64,000 bases of DNA from Massilia antarctica (GTDB taxonomy: Bacteria; Pseudomonadota; Gammaproteobacteria; Burkholderiales; Burkholderiaceae_D): assembly GCF_015689335.1 (NCBI RefSeq), contig NZ_CP065053.1:2170001-2234000 (forward strand). Direction: 5' to 3'. The notes under the pieces are model-generated. The model was not told where the DNA came from, did no database searches, and saw nothing but the letters and a program-made list of their open reading frames with translations. A program made the position numbers and the translations under genes. Shown here in pieces: positions 16,267 to 24,425 of the stretch (its first letter is position 1; every line of letters starts with the position of its first letter).

Positions 16267-17955
16267 ATGTCGAACGAATTGAAAACGCCCTACGAACTGG
16301 GTAACAAGAATCAGACCACGACCTGGGCTGACTGCATCGCATGGTACGAAGAGTTGGCGCGCCGCTTTCCCGGCGTGCTCCACTTCAAGGTGGTCGGCAC
16401 TTCCGATTGCGGCCTCCCGATCCACGCCGGCGTGGTGACCGCCGACGGCGTGTTCGAGCGCCAGCGCCTGAAGGACGAAGGGCGCCCGGTCTTCTTCAAC
16501 AATAACGGCATCCATCCGGGCGAGCCGGAAGGCGTGGACGCCTGCATGGCGCTGGTGCGCGACTTCTGCACCGAACCGGCGCGCCTGGCCGCGCTGGGCA
16601 GAACCGTATTCCTGTTCGTCCCGCTGTACAACGTCGACGGCAGCATCAACCGCGCCAACACCTCGCGCGTGAACCAGGATGGTCCCGAGCAGTTCGGCTT
16701 TCGCGGCAACAGCCGCCATCTCGACCTGAACCGCGATTTCGTCAAGTGCGACAGCCTGACCGCGCAGGTGTTCAACAAGCTGTTCGCCGCCTGGGACCCG
16801 GACGTGATGGTCGACACCCACACCTCCAACGGCGCCGACTACCCGTACACGATGACCCTGATTCACACCCAGACCGACAAGCTTGGCGGCGCGCTTGGCC
16901 AATTTTTGCAGGGCACCATGCTGCCGCATATGTTCGCCGAGATGGAGCGGCGCGGCTGGCCGACCTGCCCGTACGTCAATCCGGTCAAGGACAGCCCGGA
17001 CCACGGCATTGCCGAATTCCTGGAGACGCCGCGCTTTTCGACCGGTTTCGCGGCGCTGCACCACACCATCGGCTTCATGCCCGAGACGCACATGCTCAAG
17101 CCCTACGCCGACCGCTACGATGCGATGCGCGCGCTGGTCGAAACGGCGCTCGACTTCACGGTCGCGCAGGCGGCCACCATCGCCGCGCTGCGCCGCGCCG
17201 CGCGCGACGAGGGCAAGGTGCGGCGCGAGTGGCCGGTGCACTGGTCAGTGGACGTGGACAATCCGTCCACCTTCCCGTTCCACGGCTACGCGGCCAAATA
17301 CATGCCCAGCGTGATCGGCAACTACACGCGCCTGTCGTACGACCGCAGCGAGCCGTGGGAGCGCGACATCGCCTACTTCAACAGCTTCCCGGCCGACATC
17401 GTGGTGGCGACGCCGCGCGCCTACGTGGTGCCGCAAGCCTGGCGCGAAGTCGTCGAGCGGCTGCAGTGGAACGGCGTGGCGATGCAGCGCATCGAGGCCG
17501 ACCGCATCCAAGAGGTGCGCTGCTACCGCATCGCGTCGGTCGAGTCGCGCGCGAATGCCTACGAAGGCCATATGTTCCATGACGACGTGCGGCTGGAGCA
17601 GTTTACCCAGGCCGTGACCCTGCGCGCCGGTGACTGGTGGATTGCGCTGGACCAGGACATGGCGCGCTACGCGGTCGAAACCTTGGAGCCGCAGGGCCAC
17701 GACAGCTTTTTCCGCTGGGGCTTTTTCAACAGTGTGCTGGAAAAGAAGGAAGCCTATTCCGACTACGTGTTCGAAGACCACGCGCTCGAACTGCTGCGCG
17801 ACGAGCCGGCCTTGCAGGCGAAGTTCGAGGCCTGGAAGGCGGCGCATCCCGCCTTGCTGTCGGACCAGTACGCGGTGCTCGACTTCATCTTCGCCAATTG
17901 CGCGCGCCATGTGGAGCCGGAGTGGCGCCGTTATCCGGTGCTGTCGGTGATGTAA
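16267..17955 (+). CDS. M14-like zinc carboxypeptidase
   Basis: A 562-residue protein with an M14 carboxypeptidase domain in the first two-thirds. The zinc motif is His83/Glu86 in NNGIHPGEPEG and the third ligand His185 is in VDTHTSNG. A conserved Tyr/Glu region follows (ETHMLKPYADRY), and the rest is a C-terminal beta domain of unknown role. The frame is open to a GTG at 16219, but the ATG at 16267 gives a natural cytosolic N-terminus (MSNELKTPYELGN). There is no signal peptide, so it may act on internal peptides. It follows the kinase by about 50 bases and could be read through from it. Confidence 0.85.
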   Translation: MSNELKTPYELGNKNQTTTWADCIAWYEELARRFPGVLHFKVVGTSDCGLPIHAGVVTADGVFERQRLKDEGRPVFFNNNGIHPGEPEGVDACMALVRDFCTEPARLAALGRTVFLFVPLYNVDGSINRANTSRVNQDGPEQFGFRGNSRHLDLNRDFVKCDSLTAQVFNKLFAAWDPDVMVDTHTSNGADYPYTMTLIHTQTDKLGGALGQFLQGTMLPHMFAEMERRGWPTCPYVNPVKDSPDHGIAEFLETPRFSTGFAALHHTIGFMPETHMLKPYADRYDAMRALVETALDFTVAQAATIAALRRAARDEGKVRREWPVHWSVDVDNPSTFPFHGYAAKYMPSVIGNYTRLSYDRSEPWERDIAYFNSFPADIVVATPRAYVVPQAWREVVERLQWNGVAMQRIEADRIQEVRCYRIASVESRANAYEGHMFHDDVRLEQFTQAVTLRAGDWWIALDQDMARYAVETLEPQGHDSFFRWGFFNSVLEKKEAYSDYVFEDHALELLRDEPALQAKFEAWKAAHPALLSDQYAVLDFIFANCARHVEPEWRRYPVLSVM

Positions 17956-17995
17956 AAGGCGGCTAACCGGCGCAAAAGCGTGCAGCGGTAAAAAA

Positions 17996-18026
17996 AAACG
18001 GCACCAGTCTCGCGACGGTGCCGTTT
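17996..18026. terminator. Bidirectional terminator between M14 and DUF885 genes
   Basis: AACGGCACC pairs with GGTGCCGTT around an 11-base loop, with a run of A residues on the left giving a U-tract for the leftward gene. It lies between convergent stops. Confidence 0.75.
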
Positions 18027-18057
18027 CCATTTCCTGCGCAAGTGCGCGGCAAGCGCC

Positions 18058-19875
18058 TTACTGGTTCTTTTCGATCCAGCGATCGACCTTCACTTCCAGC
18101 AGCGACAGCGGCAAGGTGCCATCTTCCAGCACGATCTCGTGGAACTTGGGCAGGCTGAATTTATCGCCCAGCGCCGCTTCCGCGCGGTGGCGCAGCGCCA
18201 GGATCTTGAGCGCGCCGATCTTGTAGCCGAGTGCCTGTCCCGGCCACACCATGTAGCGCTCCGTTTCGCTGCGGGCCGTCGATTCCGGATAGCCCAGGGT
18301 ATCGCGCATGTACTGGATCGATTGCTCGCGCGTCCAGCCTTTCGCGTGCATGCCGGTGTCGACCACCAGCCGCACCGCGCGCAGCATTTCATCGTTCAGG
18401 TGGCCGAAATAATCCTCCGGCTTGTCGAACAGGCCCATCTCCTTGCCCAGGGTTTCCGCATACAGCGCCCAGCCTTCGGTATAGGCGGTGTTGCCGCTGA
18501 ACTGGCGGAACTTGGGCAAGTCCAGCTCCTGCAGCAGGGCGATGTGGAAGTGGTGGCCCGGCTGGCCCTCGTGCAGGAACAGGGTCACCATGCCGGTGCT
18601 GCCGTACTGCGTCGGATCGTTCACCACCGACCAGAACACGCCCGGCCGCGAACCGTCGATGGCCGGCGCCGAGTAGTGGTCCGACGCCGTCGCGCGCGAC
18701 AGTTCCGGCTCCAGGCGCAGGTCCAGCGGCGCTTTCGGCATCAGCGAAAACAAGGCCGGCAACTTGGTGCGCAGCAGCGCATCGAGCTTGCGGTACACGT
18801 CGATGACTTCCTGGTCGGTCTTGAAGGGCCTGTATTTCTGCTGCTGCGACACCCATCCAGGCAGCCCGACCGCCGGCCCGGTGTAGCCCATCTTCGGCCC
18901 CACCACGGCGTACTCGCCCTGGATGCGCGCCACTTCCTTCAGGCCGATCGCATGGATCTGCTCCGGCGTCAGGCTGGTGGTGGTCTGCTCAGCCACGCGC
19001 TTTTCATACCACTCCTTCCCCTCGGGCAGGGCGCTCCAGCCGGTGCTGGTGCGCGCCGCCGGCAGGTAGTCTTTTTCGATGAAGCTGGCCAGGCGCGCCA
19101 GCGCCGGCGCCAGCTTGCCATCGATCGCCTTGCGGTAGCCGGCCGCCAGCGCGGCTTTGTCGGCGGCCGAAAAAGCGGCCGGCATGTTGCGGATCGGGGT
19201 GTAGTAGATGCTCTCTTCCGCCTTGGCGCTGACCAGCTTCTGGTACTGCGGCAGCATCGATACCACCGCCGCGCGCGGCAGGGTCACGCCCACGCGCATC
19301 CCCTCGCGCATATTCGCGATGGCCTGGTCGATCCATGCCGGCAGCTGCGTCAGGCGGTTCAGGTAAGCCTTGTATTGCTTGACCGTGGTCAGGGGCTGGG
19401 CGCCGTCGCCGCTGGCGTAGTTGGCGATGGTGACCGGCACGCTGTCCATCTGGTTCATGGGCAGCATCAGTTCCGGCAGGTTGGCGAACGACAGGAGACT
19501 GTTCAACTCGAATTCGAGCACGTCGTAGTTGGTCTGCGCGCGCAGGTCGAGCGCGCGCCGGTCCAGCGCGTGCAGGCGGTTGAGGAAGACGTTGTAGCGC
19601 GCATTCTGGCGTGCGTGCTCCTTGGGGCCGATGCTCATGCCGATCTGGTCGTCGAAACGGTTGTCGCCCCGGGCGGTGGCCTCGACCGGATCGAAGCGCG
19701 CCACCGCTTCGTAATATTCCAGCGCCAGCGCATCGAGCTGTTTTTTGGCTTGGGCCGACACAAGGCCTGAGACTTTTCCGGCCGGCGGTGCCGGCGGCGC
19801 GGCGAGCGCGGCAGCGGGCGCGAACGTCAGGGCGAGCGCCGCCCACAAGGCGGTCCGGGCAAGACTTTTATGCAT
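18058..19875 (-). CDS. DUF885 family exported metallopeptidase-like protein
   Basis: A 605-residue protein with a Sec signal peptide (about 1-25, ending LAAP). The DUF885 zinc motif is visible as HEGQPGHH about two-thirds along, and the Glu-rich TEGWALYAETLG follows 28 residues later, as in zincin-like peptidases. The family is helical with an extended HExxGHH motif, related to M3-like zincins. Most members are lipoproteins or periplasmic and have been linked to degradation of unusual peptides. A second family member is at 22671-24425. The TSS region is within the 340-base gap upstream, which also holds a candidate small RNA on the other strand. Confidence 0.9.
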   Translation of the reverse strand: MHKSLARTALWAALALTFAPAAALAAPPAPPAGKVSGLVSAQAKKQLDALALEYYEAVARFDPVEATARGDNRFDDQIGMSIGPKEHARQNARYNVFLNRLHALDRRALDLRAQTNYDVLEFELNSLLSFANLPELMLPMNQMDSVPVTIANYASGDGAQPLTTVKQYKAYLNRLTQLPAWIDQAIANMREGMRVGVTLPRAAVVSMLPQYQKLVSAKAEESIYYTPIRNMPAAFSAADKAALAAGYRKAIDGKLAPALARLASFIEKDYLPAARTSTGWSALPEGKEWYEKRVAEQTTTSLTPEQIHAIGLKEVARIQGEYAVVGPKMGYTGPAVGLPGWVSQQQKYRPFKTDQEVIDVYRKLDALLRTKLPALFSLMPKAPLDLRLEPELSRATASDHYSAPAIDGSRPGVFWSVVNDPTQYGSTGMVTLFLHEGQPGHHFHIALLQELDLPKFRQFSGNTAYTEGWALYAETLGKEMGLFDKPEDYFGHLNDEMLRAVRLVVDTGMHAKGWTREQSIQYMRDTLGYPESTARSETERYMVWPGQALGYKIGALKILALRHRAEAALGDKFSLPKFHEIVLEDGTLPLSLLEVKVDRWIEKNQ

Positions 19876-19999
19876 AATGTATATCCGGTGGAAAAGTGAA
19901 ATCGGCCATCAGGATACGCGATTTTCAGACGGCCTACCGCCCGTCCAAGCTGCGATAGATTTGCCTTATCGGCCACGCCCGCACGAATGGGAATTTGTA

Positions 20000-20029
20000 T
20001 TGTCGCGCCAAGGTGGGCGCGCGTATGAT
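20000..20029 (+). promoter_or_regulatory. Orphan promoter for candidate small RNA
   Basis: TTGTCG, an 18-base spacer and TATGAT read rightwards in the 340-base gap between the leftward DUF885 and SufR-like genes. No plus-strand gene follows before a hairpin terminator at 20139-20171. Confidence 0.35.
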
Positions 20030-20035
20030 CGACGC

Positions 20036-20171
20036 CAGACGACGTGCTTTCGCCGAGCCAGCAAACCGCGAGATGCTGACCGGCCCAGGCAAGCCCGGCT
20101 TGCAGCGCCTTGCGCCGAGCCCGTGGCCGCTGCCATTCAAGCCGCTCACCGCTTCACGTGAGCGGCTTTTT
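20036..20171 (+). ncRNA. Candidate intergenic small RNA, about 135 nt
   Basis: The gap 19876-20215 has no protein gene. On the plus strand it contains a sigma70-like promoter (20000-20029) and, about 130 bases later, a strong rho-independent terminator. Between them there is no credible open frame with a ribosome site. That combination is the classic signature of a free-standing small RNA. Both flanking genes run leftwards, so this terminator is not needed by either. I do not recognise the family; it is a prediction only. Confidence 0.3.
20139..20171 (+). terminator. Orphan rho-independent terminator
   Basis: Perfect 11-base arms AAGCCGCTCAC and GTGAGCGGCTT around an eight-base loop, followed on the plus strand by TTTTTATT. 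On the minus strand there is no U-tract, so it serves a rightward transcript. Confidence 0.7.
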
Positions 20172-20215
20172 ATTGGCCGCGCCAACCTTGTTGAGTCAAT
20201 CCCGCACATAGTGTT

Positions 20216-20872
20216 TCATGCGGGCGCGATGCGGTACACGCAGCGGGTGGCGCCGGCCAGCACATGCTGTTCGCGGATCACCGTGGTGCCGGGGCCGGCG
20301 ATCTCGCTGAACAATTGCAGCTCGGACCGGCAAAAGCCCTGGCAGGTGCGCGCCGCGGCGCAGATGGGGCAGTGGTCCTCGATCAGCAGCCAGCCCTGCG
20401 CATCGGCCTCGATGCGCGCCATATAGCCTTCGCCGGTGCGGATCGCGGCCAGCTGTTCCAGCCGCTCCGGCACACTGGCGCCGCCGCAGGCCTGTTGGTA
20501 CAGCGCGCGCGCTTCGCTCTCGCGCTGCGCCACCAGCTTGTCCAGCCCTTCCTCGCCAAACAACTGGCGGATCGATCCGATCAGCTGCACCGTCATTTGC
20601 GCATGCGTGTCGGGAAAGCGCCGGTTGCCGGCCTCGGTCAGCACCCAGTGCTGGCGCGGCCGGCCTACACCCGCCGCATCCTGCTGTCGGCCTTCGATCA
20701 AGCCTGCCGCGGCCAGCTTCTGCACCTGCTGGCGCGCCGCTTCGGGTGTCATCTCCAGCATCTGGGCCAGCCTGGCCGTGGCGCTCGGCCCCTTGGACTT
20801 GATGAAGAACAGGATGCGGTCGGCCGTCTTGCCATCGACCGAATTATCCAACGATTTACTTGCATAAGTCAT
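20216..20872 (-). CDS. SufR-like winged-helix regulator with Cys cluster
   Basis: A 218-residue regulator. An N-terminal winged helix-turn-helix (about 15-85) is followed by a helical linker and a Cys-rich C-terminal motif: Cys168, Cys171, Cys177 and Cys181 in HCPICAAARTCQGFC. The arrangement matches the SufR/DeoR-like group whose C-terminal Cys residues hold an iron-sulfur cluster and sense iron or redox state. It is divergent from an MFS transporter with 70 bases between the two start codons. Two identical operator-like palindromes lie there, one of them over the first codons of this gene, so autoregulation is likely. A start a few codons inside (the TTG at codon 8) would place that operator upstream. 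Confidence 0.8.
   Translation of the reverse strand: MTYASKSLDNSVDGKTADRILFFIKSKGPSATARLAQMLEMTPEAARQQVQKLAAAGLIEGRQQDAAGVGRPRQHWVLTEAGNRRFPDTHAQMTVQLIGSIRQLFGEEGLDKLVAQRESEARALYQQACGGASVPERLEQLAAIRTGEGYMARIEADAQGWLLIEDHCPICAAARTCQGFCRSELQLFSEIAGPGTTVIREQHVLAGATRCVYRIAPA
20845..20866. promoter_or_regulatory. Operator-like palindrome, site 1
   Basis: TATCCAA-N8-TTGCATA, an imperfect inverted repeat overlapping the first codons of the SufR-like gene. It is nearly identical to site 2, 41 bases away (about four helix turns), so dimers bound at both would face the same side of DNA. Confidence 0.5.
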
Positions 20873-20885
20873 GGTGTCGCCTTAT

Positions 20886-20907
20886 TATCCAACTAATTTC
20901 TTGCATA
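20886..20907. promoter_or_regulatory. Operator-like palindrome, site 2
   Basis: TATCCAA-N8-TTGCATA again, between the divergent regulator and MFS starts. The surrounding 24-base blocks of the two sites agree at 21 positions, which is far above chance and marks them as a pair. Confidence 0.5.
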
Positions 20908-20942
20908 TTAAGCCAATCCATCCCTCCTGTCGATCACCCACC

Positions 20943-22349
20943 ATGTCCGCTGCCTTACCTTCCACCTCATCCTGGGGCGAGCTTTTTTCCGGCCAGAACG
21001 GCCTGCTGGCCCTTGCCCTGACCGGCGGCGTCGCGCTGCACGCGATCAACGTCCACATTGTCACGACCGTGCTGCCGTCGGTGGTGCGGGACATCGGGGG
21101 CCTGGACTGGCATGCCTGGAACACCACCCTGTTCGTGGTCGCCTCCATCCTCGGCGCGGCCCTGTCGGTGCGCCTGCTGGCCGCCGCCGGTGCGCGCGGG
21201 GCCTGCCTGGCGGCGCTCGGCATCTTTGCGCTGGGGTCAAGCGCCTGCGCCAGCGCGATGTCCATGCCGTGGATGCTGGCCGGGCGCAGCGTGCAGGGCC
21301 TTGGCGGCGGGGCATTGGCGGCCCTGAGCTATTCGCTGATCCGCGTGGTCTTCCCCGCGCCTTTGTGGCCGCGCGCGGTGGCACTGGTATCGGGCATGTG
21401 GGGAGTGGCTACCTTGTGCGGGCCGGCCGTGGGCGGCCTGTTCGCCCAGGCCGGGCACTGGCGCTGGGCATTCTGGGCCCTGTTGCCGGTGGCCCTGCTG
21501 CAGGCGATATTGGTCGCGCGGCGACTGCGTCCGGCCGGCGCCGCATCCGCGCAGCCGCCAATCCCGGTGGTCCAGATCGCGCTGCTGGCAGCCTCCGTGC
21601 TGGCGGTGGCCGCCGGCGGTTTGTCACGCATGCTCGCCGTGCAGGGCGCTGGTGTGGCGGCCGGGATCGCGCTCGGCGTGGCCGCCATCGCCGTCGAGCG
21701 CCGCTCACGGGTGCGCCTGCTGCCTGCCGGGGCCACCGCCCTCGACTCGCCACTGGGCGCGGTGTATGCCAGCGTGGCCTTGCTCCTGGTGGGCACCACC
21801 ACTGAAATCTACGTCCCCTATTTTTTGCAGACCTTGCACGGCTACACGCCGCTGGCCGCCGGCTACCTGACCGCGGCCATGGCGGCCGGCTGGAGCGCCA
21901 GTTCCATGCTGTCCTCGGGCCGCCAGGGCGCGGGCGCGATGACGATGCTGCGCGCCGGCCCGGTGCTGGGCGCAAGCAGCCTGCTGGCCCTCGCGCTGCT
22001 GGTGCCGGCCGGCGACGCGCTCTCGCCGGCCATGCTGATGCTGCTGTGCGGCCTGGCGCTGGCCGGTGCCGGCGCCGGCGTGGGACTCGGCTGGCCGCAT
22101 CTGCTCACGCGCGTGCTGACCCTGGCGCCGGCAGGCGAGGGAGGTCTGGCGTCGGCGGCGATCACCACCGTGCAGTTGTACGGCATGGCGATCGGCGCGG
22201 CGGTGGCGGGACTGGTGGCCAATGCCGCCGGCTTGAGCGAGCCGGGAGGAAAAGCAGGCGCGCAGTCGGCGGCGATGTGGCTGTTCGCCAGCTTTGCGCT
22301 GGCGCCCGCACTGGCGGCGGCGCTGGCGCGCGCGACCGGCAAACGATAG
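20943..22349 (+). CDS. MFS transporter
   Basis: A 468-residue protein with 12 to 14 membrane helices. MFS motifs visible are the helix 1-2 region (LPSVVRDIGG, as in DHA-type drug exporters) and motif C-like glycines in GVATLCGPAVGGLFAQ, characteristic of antiporters. The ATG at 20943 is the natural start; the frame is open upstream but overlaps the operator region. Efflux of a drug or metabolite is the likely role; substrate unknown. It should be controlled by the divergent SufR-like regulator, which would make export depend on iron-sulfur or redox state. Confidence 0.85.
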   Translation: MSAALPSTSSWGELFSGQNGLLALALTGGVALHAINVHIVTTVLPSVVRDIGGLDWHAWNTTLFVVASILGAALSVRLLAAAGARGACLAALGIFALGSSACASAMSMPWMLAGRSVQGLGGGALAALSYSLIRVVFPAPLWPRAVALVSGMWGVATLCGPAVGGLFAQAGHWRWAFWALLPVALLQAILVARRLRPAGAASAQPPIPVVQIALLAASVLAVAAGGLSRMLAVQGAGVAAGIALGVAAIAVERRSRVRLLPAGATALDSPLGAVYASVALLLVGTTTEIYVPYFLQTLHGYTPLAAGYLTAAMAAGWSASSMLSSGRQGAGAMTMLRAGPVLGASSLLALALLVPAGDALSPAMLMLLCGLALAGAGAGVGLGWPHLLTRVLTLAPAGEGGLASAAITTVQLYGMAIGAAVAGLVANAAGLSEPGGKAGAQSAAMWLFASFALAPALAAALARATGKR

Positions 22350-22361
22350 GAGAACACGATC

Positions 22362-22667
22362 ATGCGCGAACAACTGGAAAAATTATTGGCATCGGGGCGC
22401 GATAACGCGTTGCTGCGCTTCGGTCTGGGCAACGCCTGCCTCAAGGATGGTGATGCCGCGGCGGCCGCGCTTCACCTGCAGCAGGCCACGCAGCAAAATC
22501 CCGCCCACTCGGCGGCGTGGAAGCTGCTCGGCAAAGCCCTGCAACAGCTGGAGCGGCCGCAGGAGGCCGAAGCGGCATGGGAAAAAGGACTGGAGGTCGC
22601 CGTGAAGCAGGGCGACATCCAGTCCTCGCGCGAGATGACGGTGTTCCTCAAGCGCTTGCGGCGCTGA
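22362..22667 (+). CDS. Small TPR-repeat protein
   Basis: A 101-residue protein of two to three tetratricopeptide repeats, with the pattern FGLGNACLKDGDAAAAALHLQ and WKLLGKALQQLERPQEAEAAW. It has no signal peptide. It lies 12 bases after the MFS gene and is probably co-transcribed, perhaps as an adaptor. It converges with the DUF885 gene, with three bases between stops. Confidence 0.8.
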   Translation: MREQLEKLLASGRDNALLRFGLGNACLKDGDAAAAALHLQQATQQNPAHSAAWKLLGKALQQLERPQEAEAAWEKGLEVAVKQGDIQSSREMTVFLKRLRR

Positions 22668-22670
22668 GGG

Positions 22671-24425
22671 CTATTTGTAGAAGCGCCAGCCGGCCTTGAA
22701 GTCGCGCGCGACCTTCTCGTTCTTCAGGCGCGCGCGTACCAGTTCGATGGGCAGCACGCCGCCTTCCAGAATGCGGTCGTGGTACTCCAGCAAGGTCATC
22801 TTGCCGCCGTCGACCAGTTCGCGTTTCAGCTCGCGCAGTTGCAGCGCCCCGACCATGTAGCCCGCCTGGTACAGCGGCGGATAATCGCCGTTGAACGAGC
22901 GCCGTACCTCGGCGCGCGCGTTATCCGGCTCGTGGCCGACGCGGGCAATCAGCATCTCGACCGCCTGCTCGGGCGTGATTTTCCCCATGTGGAAACCGAG
23001 CGAGAACAGGATGCGCGCCGCCCGGTGATTACGCCAGAACATCATGCCGATGCGGTCTTCCGGCGTGACGGCGAATTTGCGCTCGTACAGCAGCATTTCC
23101 CAGTACACGGCCCAGCCCTCGGTGAAGAACGGCGAGTCGAACAGGCGGCGCTGCGGCTGGTAGCGATCCGCCATGAACCCTTGCAGGTGATGGCCTGGAA
23201 TGAGCTCGTGCTGCACCGTCGCGCGCGAAAAGTGCGGGTTATTGCCGCGCATGGACATGAGTTTCTGCTCGTGCGTCATGTCGGCCGTGGGGTAGGACAC
23301 CAGGATCGTGTCGCCGCCCAGGAAAAATGGGTTGATCAGTTGCGCTTCGGGCGAGAGCATGTCCATGCGCCAGCTGCGGCGCGCCACTTCGGGGACCGTC
23401 ACCAGCTTGTTGGCCGCCATGTAGTCGATCGCTTCCTTGGCCAAGCCCCGCACCATGGCCGGCTGCTCGCCCGGCGCCACGTACATGGTCTTGACCTTTT
23501 CCATGGCCGCATGCCAGTCGCTGCCGAAACCCATTTCGGCCGACGCCTTGCGCAGTTCGGCCTCGCCCCAGGCCAGCTCCTTTTCGGCCAGCGCCATCAG
23601 TTCTTCCGGCGTGTACGGGATCATTTCGCGGCGCAGGGCGCTGACCAGGCCTTCGCGCCCGATCGGGTCGCCCGTCACGTTCAGAAGCTTGGCCGACGCC
23701 TTGCCCACCAGCCGTTCATTCAGGCTGGCCGCGTAATCGCTCATGGCCTTGTCCAGGTCCGCGTAGGGACGCTTGACCCACCACGTGAGCTGCGGGTCGT
23801 ACCCTTCGTAGTACGCGTACCAGGCTTTCAGGTCCCTGGCGGTGGTCGCCAGCACCTGCGCCGCGCGGTTGGCCACGCTGCGCGAGGCCATCGGCTTGGG
23901 CGCATTGATGTCGGCGCCGGCCAGCAGCGCATCGTGGGCCTTGCGCACCGCCACCAGCGCCTGCTGCAGCACGGCGGCACTGGCCGCGCCATCCTGCGCC
24001 TGCATCGTGCGGCGCGCTTCGGCCATGTCGATCAGCGGACGCACGAACGGCGCCAGCGGCTCGGCCTCGGCGAAGCGCTTGCGCTGGGCGGCCAGCTCGC
24101 GCAGCTCGAAGTCGATCTGGTTGCGCAACATGACCACGTCGATGCGGTCTTCCACGCCGAAGCTGTCGAACGGCAGGGCGTCGAGGGCGGCGCGCCATTG
24201 CTCGAAAAACTCCTGCATCTGGCGCGCGCGCGCCGTGCCGTTGGCCACGGTGTACAGTTTGTCGAGACTGGCGTAATCGAGCTGGTAGCGCTGGATAAAG
24301 GCCGGCATGGCTTGCTGCGCGATGCCGAATTGGGACAGGGGCGGTGTCAGTGCGGGCGTTTGCGCGCCAGCCGGCGCACCGGCTAGCGCGGCCAGCGCCG
24401 CCGCCAGCAGCAGAGAGGCGCGCAT
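22671..24425 (-). CDS. DUF885 family exported metallopeptidase-like protein, second copy
   Basis: A 584-residue relative of the protein at 18058-19875 but clearly divergent. Signal peptide 1-21 (ending AGA). The zinc motif reads HELIPGHH and is followed by FTEGWAVYWEMLLYE, the conserved Glu-bearing helix. Its ATG overlaps the stop of the upstream binding-protein gene (TGATG), so both are translated from one message. That pairing suggests a peptide-scavenging module: the binding protein recognises a product or peptide and this enzyme trims it in the periplasm. Confidence 0.9.
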   Translation of the reverse strand: MRASLLLAAALAALAGAPAGAQTPALTPPLSQFGIAQQAMPAFIQRYQLDYASLDKLYTVANGTARARQMQEFFEQWRAALDALPFDSFGVEDRIDVVMLRNQIDFELRELAAQRKRFAEAEPLAPFVRPLIDMAEARRTMQAQDGAASAAVLQQALVAVRKAHDALLAGADINAPKPMASRSVANRAAQVLATTARDLKAWYAYYEGYDPQLTWWVKRPYADLDKAMSDYAASLNERLVGKASAKLLNVTGDPIGREGLVSALRREMIPYTPEELMALAEKELAWGEAELRKASAEMGFGSDWHAAMEKVKTMYVAPGEQPAMVRGLAKEAIDYMAANKLVTVPEVARRSWRMDMLSPEAQLINPFFLGGDTILVSYPTADMTHEQKLMSMRGNNPHFSRATVQHELIPGHHLQGFMADRYQPQRRLFDSPFFTEGWAVYWEMLLYERKFAVTPEDRIGMMFWRNHRAARILFSLGFHMGKITPEQAVEMLIARVGHEPDNARAEVRRSFNGDYPPLYQAGYMVGALQLRELKRELVDGGKMTLLEYHDRILEGGVLPIELVRARLKNEKVARDFKAGWRFYK

